From contig NZ_JAGSGB010000001.1 in NCBI RefSeq assembly GCF_020092905.1, positions 1,116,001 through 1,180,000 of the forward strand: DNA of 64,000 bases, read 5' to 3'. Shown here in pieces: positions 58,702-64,000 of this stretch; within the stretch, counting starts at the first letter, position 1, and each line of letters opens with the position of its first letter. Under the pieces are notes generated by a model. The model searched no databases and was not told the origin of the DNA. It saw only the letters and a program-made list of their open reading frames with translations. This stretch comes from Pacificimonas aurantium. Lineage in GTDB: Bacteria; Pseudomonadota; Alphaproteobacteria; Sphingomonadales; Sphingomonadaceae. The translations under genes were made by a program, and so were the position numbers.

Positions 58702-59676
58702 TTAGCTTCGGTCGGCGCGGGGCTGGTCCAGCGCGCTTCCGGGTTTGGAGGAGGTTTCTGCGTCCTTTGCGATCGTCTTTACCAGTTCGCCGATGCCGCC
58801 AATCGTCCCGGCCAGGCTCGTGGCTTCAAGCGGAAGGAAAATCGTCTTTGCATTCGGGGAACGGGCAAAACTTTCCATAGCGTCGACATATTTCTGTGCC
58901 ACGAAATAGTTGATCGCCTGCGCGTCGCCCCCGACGATCGCTTCGGAAACAGCGCGGGTGGCCTTGGCTTCCGCTTCTGCTTCGCGCTCGCGCGCTTCGG
59001 CATCGCGGAACGCCGCTTCGCGCCGTCCTTCGGCCTCGAGAATGTTCGACTGCTTTTCGCCCTCCGCCCGCAGGATGGCCGCCTGCCGCTCGCCTTCGGC
59101 ATCGAGGATGGTGGCGCGCTTGTCGCGTTCGGCCTTCATCTGCCGCGCCATCGCCTCGACGATGTCCTGCGGCGGCCGGATATCCTTCACTTCGACACGG
59201 GTAACCTTGACGCCCCATACGCCCGTGGCCTCGTCGATGGTCGCCAGCAGGCGGGCGTTGATCTCGTCGCGCTTCGACAGCGTCTCGTCGAGGTCCATCG
59301 ATCCCATCACCGTCCGCAGGTTCGTCGTCGTCAGGTTGAGAATGGCATTGTAGAGATCGCTGACCTCATACGCGGCCTTGGCGGCATCGAGGACTTGGAA
59401 GAAGACCACGCCGTCGGTCGAGATCATGGCATTGTCGCGCGTGATGATTTCCTGACCAGGAATGTCGAGAACCTGCTCCATCACGTTGATGCGCCGACCG
59501 ACGGAATCGATGAAGGGCATGATCAGCGAAAAGCCGGGTTTCAGCGTGTGGGTGTAGCGGCCAAGGCGCTCCAGCGTATATTCGTGGCCCTGGCGGACGA
59601 CGACCACGGCCTTGAAGAGCGCGACGATCACGAGTGCGACGATTATGAACGTGATGATGGTGCCCGCTTCCAGCAT
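58702..59676 (-). CDS. SPFH/stomatin-like protein (QmcA/slipin type)
   Basis: A 324-residue band-7 protein. The N-terminal helix (IITFIIVALVIVALFKAVVV) anchors it in the inner membrane. VVVVRQGHEYTLERLGRYTH, LKPGFSLIMPFIDSVGRR and NVMEQVLDIPGQEIITRDN are typical of the SPFH domain. A long Ala/Glu coiled coil (about 185-265) follows, then a short tail. These proteins form large oligomeric cages that cooperate with NfeD and proteases. The start at 59676 is chosen since the ATG 19 codons upstream adds an unrelated basic stretch. Confidence 0.94.
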   Translation of the reverse strand: MLEAGTIITFIIVALVIVALFKAVVVVRQGHEYTLERLGRYTHTLKPGFSLIMPFIDSVGRRINVMEQVLDIPGQEIITRDNAMISTDGVVFFQVLDAAKAAYEVSDLYNAILNLTTTNLRTVMGSMDLDETLSKRDEINARLLATIDEATGVWGVKVTRVEVKDIRPPQDIVEAMARQMKAERDKRATILDAEGERQAAILRAEGEKQSNILEAEGRREAAFRDAEAREREAEAEAKATRAVSEAIVGGDAQAINYFVAQKYVDAMESFARSPNAKTIFLPLEATSLAGTIGGIGELVKTIAKDAETSSKPGSALDQPRADRS

Positions 59677-59792
59677 GGCCCGCCTCCCCGAGAGAATGGA
59701 GCGCAAGCCTAGCGGCCCGCCGCCCGCCCGCAAGGCGAATGCAGAGCTGGCTCTTGCGGAGCCCGCACGATGTCCGGAAGAAGGCCTTCAAG

Positions 59793-60452
59793 ATGCGTAC
59801 TCTGGGAACCATCCTCGCCACGACGCTCGTAACGGCCCTCGCGACCAGCGCGGGCTGGATCTTCCTCTATGAGCGGACGCCCGATACGGGCGGGCCGGCT
59901 GTGACCGTGCCCGAACTGGTCGATGACAGCCCGGCCGATCCGCTTCCGCCCCGGGAAATACCCGTTCCCGTACCGGAAGAGATGCTGGTCGAGCCTTCCA
60001 GCCCTGCCCTTGCGCAGCTGATGGGAAAGGATCTGGTCATCCCGGTGCAGGGATTTCCGGCCGACGAGCTGCGCCCGCAATTCCAGGACGATCGCGGCGG
60101 TCGTCAGCACAGGGCCATCGACCTGCCGGCGCCGCAGGGAACGCCCGTACTCGCCGCGGAAGACGGCGTCATCGAGAAGTTCTACGATTCCGACCGCGGC
60201 GGGATCACGATCTACCAGTTCGATCCGACCGAGACCTATGTCTATTATTACGCCCATCTGGACAGCCGCGCGGACGGCCTTGCCGAGGGCGACAGCGTGC
60301 GCCGGGGCCAGGTGATCGGATATGTCGGCAGCACGGGCAACGCCGATGGCGATGAACCTCATCTTCACTTTGCCATCGAGCGATTGGGCCCTGAAAAGCG
60401 CTGGTGGCAGGCGACGCCCATCGACCCCTATCCCGTATTGTCCGCCAACTAG
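59793..60452 (+). CDS. M23-family metallopeptidase (LytM domain)
   Basis: A 219-residue envelope peptidase. An N-terminal helix or signal (LGTILATTLVTALATSAGWIF) is followed by a Pro/Glu-rich linker and a LytM domain (about 90-215). Zinc ligands are in HRAIDLPAP (H-x3-D) and HLHFAIE. It should cleave peptidoglycan cross-bridges or, if inactive, regulate amidases; the complete zinc site suggests activity. The start at 59793 gives the signal sequence. It is divergent from the SPFH gene. Confidence 0.9.
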   Translation: MRTLGTILATTLVTALATSAGWIFLYERTPDTGGPAVTVPELVDDSPADPLPPREIPVPVPEEMLVEPSSPALAQLMGKDLVIPVQGFPADELRPQFQDDRGGRQHRAIDLPAPQGTPVLAAEDGVIEKFYDSDRGGITIYQFDPTETYVYYYAHLDSRADGLAEGDSVRRGQVIGYVGSTGNADGDEPHLHFAIERLGPEKRWWQATPIDPYPVLSAN

Positions 60453-60535
60453 CGCGGCTTGCCGCCCGTAGCGGCCCTATCTAAGCGCTGGCCGCAAGGC
60501 GCGGCCGTGGCCGCGAACGCCCAAAGGAGATGAAA

Positions 60536-60961
60536 ATGATCGGACGTCTGAACCATGTCGGGGTGGCGACCCCGTCGATCGAGAAGTCGGTGACGCTGTA
60601 CCGCGACGTACTGGGCGCCACGAAGATCCACGACGCTTTCGACATGCCCGAACAGGGGGTGCGGGTCTGCTTCGTCGACGTCCCCAACAGCCAGATCGAA
60701 CTGATCGAGCCGCTGGGCGACGACAGCCCCGTTCACGGCTTTCTGGCGAAGAACCCGGCCGGGGGGCAGCATCATGTCTGCTTCGAGGTCGAGGATATCT
60801 ATGCCGCACGCGACGAGATGGCGGCCAAGGGCGCGAAGGTGATCGGCACGGGCGAGCCCCGCATCGGGGCCCACGGCACCCCGGTCATCTTCGTTCATCC
60901 GAAGGATATGGGCGGCGTCCTCGTCGAGCTTATGGAACGTCCCGAGGATCTTCACGAATGA
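60536..60961 (+). CDS. mce: Methylmalonyl-CoA epimerase
   Basis: Interconverts S- and R-methylmalonyl-CoA in propionate metabolism. The 141-residue vicinal-oxygen-chelate protein has LNHVGVATPSIEKSVTLYRD at the start, QIELIEPLG and HHVCFEVEDI in the middle, and a metal-binding Glu in VELME. The start at 60536 is chosen because an AAGGAG ribosome site lies six bases upstream; an ATG two codons earlier would touch that site. The stop overlaps the tesB start by four bases. The methylmalonyl-CoA mutase genes are not in the window. Confidence 0.94.
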   Translation: MIGRLNHVGVATPSIEKSVTLYRDVLGATKIHDAFDMPEQGVRVCFVDVPNSQIELIEPLGDDSPVHGFLAKNPAGGQHHVCFEVEDIYAARDEMAAKGAKVIGTGEPRIGAHGTPVIFVHPKDMGGVLVELMERPEDLHE

Positions 60962-61836
60962 GCGATGCGGATCCGGACGCCGCAGGCCTGATGCGAGAGC
61001 TGGTCGACATACTCGACCTGGAGCGGATCGACGAGAACCTGTTCCGCGGCCAGAACTCACCGGATGCCACGTTTCGCCTGTTCGGCGGCCAGGTCATCGC
61101 GCAGGCCCTGGTGGCGGCGCAGCGAACCGTGGGGACAGAGCGTCCCGCGCACAGCCTGCATGCCTATTTCATGCGGCCGGGGGCGATCGACGTTCCCGTG
61201 ATCTACCAGGTCGAACGCGACAGAGATGGCTCCAGCTTTTCCACGCGGCGGGTGATCGCGATTCAGAACGGCAAGCCGATCTTCAACATGGCCGCCAGCT
61301 TCCAGATCGTCGAAGATGGCTATGAGCACCGTTTCGACATGCCGGATGTTCCCGATCCCGAAACGCTGATGAGCGAGACGGAGTGGCGGGCAAGCTTCAT
61401 AGATTCCGTGCCGAAGCGGATGCGCGACCATTTTCTGCGGGAACGCCCGATCGACTTCCGCCGCGTCGACCAGTCCGTGCCCGACGAGGAGGGGAGCGAG
61501 CCGCGCCAGCAGGTGTGGTTTCGTGCCCAGGCGCCGCTGCCGGACGATCCCGAACTGCATCGCTGCCTGCTCGCCTATGCCAGCGACATGACCCTGCTTT
61601 CGACCTGTCAGCGGCCGCACGGGCTGAAATGGTATTCCGGCGAAGTGCAGATCGCCAGCCTGGACCATGCGCTGTGGTTTCACGCCGACGCTCGCGCGGA
61701 CGACTGGCTGCTCTACGTGCAGGACAGCCCCTGGGCAGGCCATGCGCGCGGCATGAACCGCGGCCTTATCTACGACCGCTCGGGACGGCTGTGCGCCTCG
61801 GTGGCGCAGGAGGGCCTTATTCGGCCGAGGTCCTGA
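60958..61836 (+). CDS. tesB: Acyl-CoA thioesterase II
   Basis: Hydrolyses acyl-CoA to free acid and CoA. The 292-residue double hot-dog protein has FRLFGGQVIAQALVAAQRTV and HSLHAYFMRPGAIDVPV in the first half. The second half carries the catalytic Asp in YASDMTLL, the Thr/Ser region in SLDHALWFH and the Gln in VAQEGLIR. The start overlaps the epimerase stop (ATGA). Its 3' end overlaps the convergent nhaA by 20 bases. Confidence 0.95.
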   Translation: MSDADPDAAGLMRELVDILDLERIDENLFRGQNSPDATFRLFGGQVIAQALVAAQRTVGTERPAHSLHAYFMRPGAIDVPVIYQVERDRDGSSFSTRRVIAIQNGKPIFNMAASFQIVEDGYEHRFDMPDVPDPETLMSETEWRASFIDSVPKRMRDHFLRERPIDFRRVDQSVPDEEGSEPRQQVWFRAQAPLPDDPELHRCLLAYASDMTLLSTCQRPHGLKWYSGEVQIASLDHALWFHADARADDWLLYVQDSPWAGHARGMNRGLIYDRSGRLCASVAQEGLIRPRS

Positions 61837-63115
61837 CCTCGTCGCTTGCCGGCAGGTCGGGCTCCTCCTCGAGCCTTTCCTGCTGGGCGAACACCAGCAC
61901 AAGCGTTCCGACAATCCCGCTGAGGAGCGACCCGCCGAGAACGCCCATCTTCACCTCGTTGATGTACGTCATGTCGACGAAGGCAAGGTTGCCGATGAAC
62001 AGACTCATGGTGAAGCCGATACCGCAAAGCAGGGACACGCCGTAGACCTGCGCCACCGAGGCGCGCGCGGGATAGTCCACGATGTTCAGCTTTTCGAGCA
62101 GCCAGATCACCGAAAACACGCCGATCTGCTTGCCGATGAACAGGCCCATCGCAATCCCGAGGACCAGGGGCGCCCAGAGCATTTCGAGCTCGAGGCCGCT
62201 GAAATTCAGGCCGGCATTAGCAAAGCCGAAGATCGGAACGATCAGGAACGCGACCCAGGGCGCGATGGCGTGCTCGAGCTTGTGGAGAGGCGACTCGACG
62301 CTGTCCGGATGGCCGGGATTCTTCGTCATCGGAATCGTCAGCGCCACGGCAACGCCCGCCAGGGTGGCGTGGACGCCCGATACGAGCATCAATGCCCAGA
62401 TGACGAGCCCCATGACCATATAGGGCCACAACGTCCGCACGCCGCGCTTGTTGAGGAAGAACAGGACCCCGAGAAGGCCGAACGCCATTACCAGCGGCAC
62501 CAGGTTCAGCTCTGCGGTGTAGAACAGGGCGATGATGATGATCGCGCCGAGATCGTCGATGATGGCGACTGCGGTCAGGAACACCTTGAGCGAGACGGGA
62601 ACGCGCTTGCCGAGAAGCGCGAGTACGCCGAGAGCGAAGGCGATGTCGGTCGCGGCGGGGATCGCCCAGGCGCGCAGCGTCGGCTCGCCTGCATTGAAGG
62701 CGACGAAGATCAGTGCGGGGGCGACCATGCCGCCGATCGCAGCGGCCCCAGGAAGGATGCGCCGCTCCCATGTCGACAGCTGCCCGTCGAGCATCTCGCG
62801 CTTCACTTCCAGTCCGACGAGCAGGAAGAAGATCGCCATCAGGCCGTCGTTGATCCAGTGGAGGACGCTGAGGCCCTTCCAGCTGAGGCCCGACTCATAT
62901 TCGAACCCGCCTAGGTAGGTGTGCAGCAGGTGGTCGTAATTGTCGTAGAGCGCCGTATTGGCGACGAGGATGGCGAGAAGCGCGGCCCCCATCAGGACCA
63001 GACCGCCGGCCGATTCCGTCGCGACGAGGTTGCGCAGGGCCGACTTCGGCCGCTCGATCAAGGTGGTGTGAACGGCGCCAAGCATACCGTTCTCCTCGGG
63101 GGGTCTTTCAGCCAT
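61817..63115 (-). CDS. nhaA: Na+/H+ antiporter NhaA
   Basis: Expels sodium in exchange for protons in the inner membrane. The 432-residue protein has about twelve helices. The paired Asp residues of the transport site are in AIIDDLGAIIIIALFYT, and FFLLVGLEVKREMLDGQLS, IPAATDIAFALGVLALLGK and PFFG-like loops match NhaA. The start at 63115 is the first ATG; a start ten codons later is also possible. The last 20 bases overlap tesB on the opposite strand. Confidence 0.95.
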   Translation of the reverse strand: MAERPPEENGMLGAVHTTLIERPKSALRNLVATESAGGLVLMGAALLAILVANTALYDNYDHLLHTYLGGFEYESGLSWKGLSVLHWINDGLMAIFFLLVGLEVKREMLDGQLSTWERRILPGAAAIGGMVAPALIFVAFNAGEPTLRAWAIPAATDIAFALGVLALLGKRVPVSLKVFLTAVAIIDDLGAIIIIALFYTAELNLVPLVMAFGLLGVLFFLNKRGVRTLWPYMVMGLVIWALMLVSGVHATLAGVAVALTIPMTKNPGHPDSVESPLHKLEHAIAPWVAFLIVPIFGFANAGLNFSGLELEMLWAPLVLGIAMGLFIGKQIGVFSVIWLLEKLNIVDYPARASVAQVYGVSLLCGIGFTMSLFIGNLAFVDMTYINEVKMGVLGGSLLSGIVGTLVLVFAQQERLEEEPDLPASDEVRTSAE

Positions 63116-63155
63116 GCGCCTCGCCTACCCCAGAGGCAGCCATTTTGAAAAGCCG

Positions 63156-64000
63156 CTAAGCCGGGAGGCTTAGTTTTGCGGTAAGACTACGCGGCCCCAG
63201 GTCGAAATCGAACGTGCCGCCTTCCGCTTTCACGAGCCGTCCGACGATCGACCTGCCGGATCCCGTGGACATGAGCGCGCTGTCGACGGCGAAGCTCTCC
63301 GGCACGGGCCCGTCGGGAATGATCTCTTTCCACGTGATCAGAATTTCGTGCGGATCACCATCCAACACAACCTCGACTTCTCCGCCCGGACGACTGAACG
63401 CTCCATATTTGAAGGCGTTAAGGGCCAGTTCGTGGACGGTGAGAGCGATGACCTGCGCGCGCCGCGTTCCCGTCTCTATCGACCGGCCGCCAATCGACCA
63501 GCGGCTCTTCAAACTCGACCGGAAGGGGAACACGACTGCCTCGATCAGCTGCTCGATATCGGTACCGTCTTCTGTCGACAGGGTCAGCCGCTGAGTCCGA
63601 GCGAGCGCCTGCAGCCGCGATCTGTAAAGCTCTATAAAGTCCGGAAGGTTGGAAACTTCGGTGGCGGTACGGCCCGCCAGTGCGTCAATTAGCCCGATCA
63701 GGTTGTTGACCCGATGGCGGAGTTCGCGCGCCTGATTCTCGACGGATTGAGCGTAGTCGATCTGCTGCGTCCGCGCCGTCAGGGCATTGGACATGACACG
63801 GGACAATTCTCTCAGGATCGTCGTTTCGCGATCGGACAGCCCTTCGGGTCGCGGTTCGGGGTGCAGCAGGCAGAGCGTGCCGACCGCTTCGCCGCTGACC
63901 ACGATCGGGGCGCCGGCATAGAAGCGGATACGCGGGTCGCCGGTCACGAGGGGATTGTCGCGGAAACGCTCGTCTTCGCGGGTGTCCGGCACGACCATGA
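63156..64000 (-). CDS. GAF-domain sensor histidine kinase (HisKA_2/HWE type), truncated by window edge
   Basis: The 3' part of a sensor kinase; the 5' end lies beyond the window. Visible are the second half of a GAF domain (DERFRDNPLVTGDPRIRFYA, GAPIVVSGEAVGTLCLLHPE), then the phosphoacceptor region RELRHRVNNLIGLIDALAG with H95 of the visible part. An HATPase domain follows (VHELALNAFKYGAFS and a late GSGRSIVGRLV). The H-box fits the HisKA_2/HWE families common in alphaproteobacteria. The cognate regulator is not visible. Such kinases often act in general-stress or light signalling, which remains inference here. Confidence 0.85.
   Translation of the reverse strand, partial: MVVPDTREDERFRDNPLVTGDPRIRFYAGAPIVVSGEAVGTLCLLHPEPRPEGLSDRETTILRELSRVMSNALTARTQQIDYAQSVENQARELRHRVNNLIGLIDALAGRTATEVSNLPDFIELYRSRLQALARTQRLTLSTEDGTDIEQLIEAVVFPFRSSLKSRWSIGGRSIETGTRRAQVIALTVHELALNAFKYGAFSRPGGEVEVVLDGDPHEILITWKEIIPDGPVPESFAVDSALMSTGSGRSIVGRLVKAEGGTFDFDLGPRSLTAKLSLPA

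Overview
The window is a continuous stretch of GC-rich chromosome from an alphaproteobacterium. Several things point there: the cox gene order (ctaC-ctaD-ctaB-small protein-ctaG-ctaE), an F1 operon ordered atpH-A-G-D-C without the Fo genes, a CcrM-type GANTC methyltransferase, divergent secB and timA, an argH-lptM-lysA-DUF4175 operon, and a HisKA_2/HWE-type histidine kinase. A Sphingomonadales-like member, or a close relative, seems most likely (inference). I see no rRNA, tRNA, CRISPR array, insertion sequence or prophage. Coding density is very high, with many 1-4 nt start/stop overlaps, and no gene-free stretch exceeds about 210 bases.

Layout. 1-4576 (minus) is the cytochrome c oxidase operon, running into the first codons of ctaE at the left edge. 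4656-7854 holds a YetF-like protein, an ECH1-like dienoyl-CoA isomerase, an orphan [2Fe-2S] hydroxylase subunit, an MscS channel and a DUF2061 protein. 8009-11459 is a tight plus-strand operon: a Tat-exported SDR, a prepilin peptidase, a prolyl-4-hydroxylase-like enzyme and a JmjC/cupin enzyme. 11647-13974 is lptB-rpoN. 14016-24456 carries a hydrolase, a maeB malic enzyme, a ClpP-like protease, mutS, a coiled-coil exported protein, a CPA2 antiporter, a YtrA-type regulator and an exported msrB-msrA pair. 24627-29596 is atpHAGDC.

29613-33643 holds surface-polysaccharide genes: an O-antigen-ligase-like protein, a GT2-GtrA fusion and a GT-C enzyme. 33640-41248 (minus) is a seven-gene overlapping operon, argH-lptM-lysA-DUF4175-galU-hydrolase-methyltransferase. 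It is divergent from a TlpA-COG3650 fusion lipoprotein whose start codon overlaps that of argH. 42182-47159 carries a DUF4136 lipoprotein, trpS, murJ, secB and timA. 47352-50555 has an SDR, an aldo/keto reductase and an AGCS symporter. 50662-57264 is glmM-thiD, rnhB, ccrM, folP and an unknown exported protein. 57265-59676 (minus) is SPFH-NfeD-radical SAM. 59793-64000 has an M23 peptidase, methylmalonyl-CoA epimerase, tesB, nhaA and a sensor kinase cut by the right edge.

Most of the content is housekeeping: respiration and ATP synthesis, envelope biogenesis (LptB, LptM, MurJ, GlmM, GalU, SecB), amino-acid, folate and thiamine synthesis, and DNA maintenance. The parts most worth a second look are the SDR/prepilin-peptidase/two-dioxygenase operon, the cluster of five GANTC sites in front of ccrM, the TlpA-COG3650 fusion with its overlapping divergent start, the non-canonical GRG motif of RNase HII, the orphan [2Fe-2S] subunit, the possibly leaderless YtrA-type regulator, and the SPFH-NfeD-radical SAM trio.
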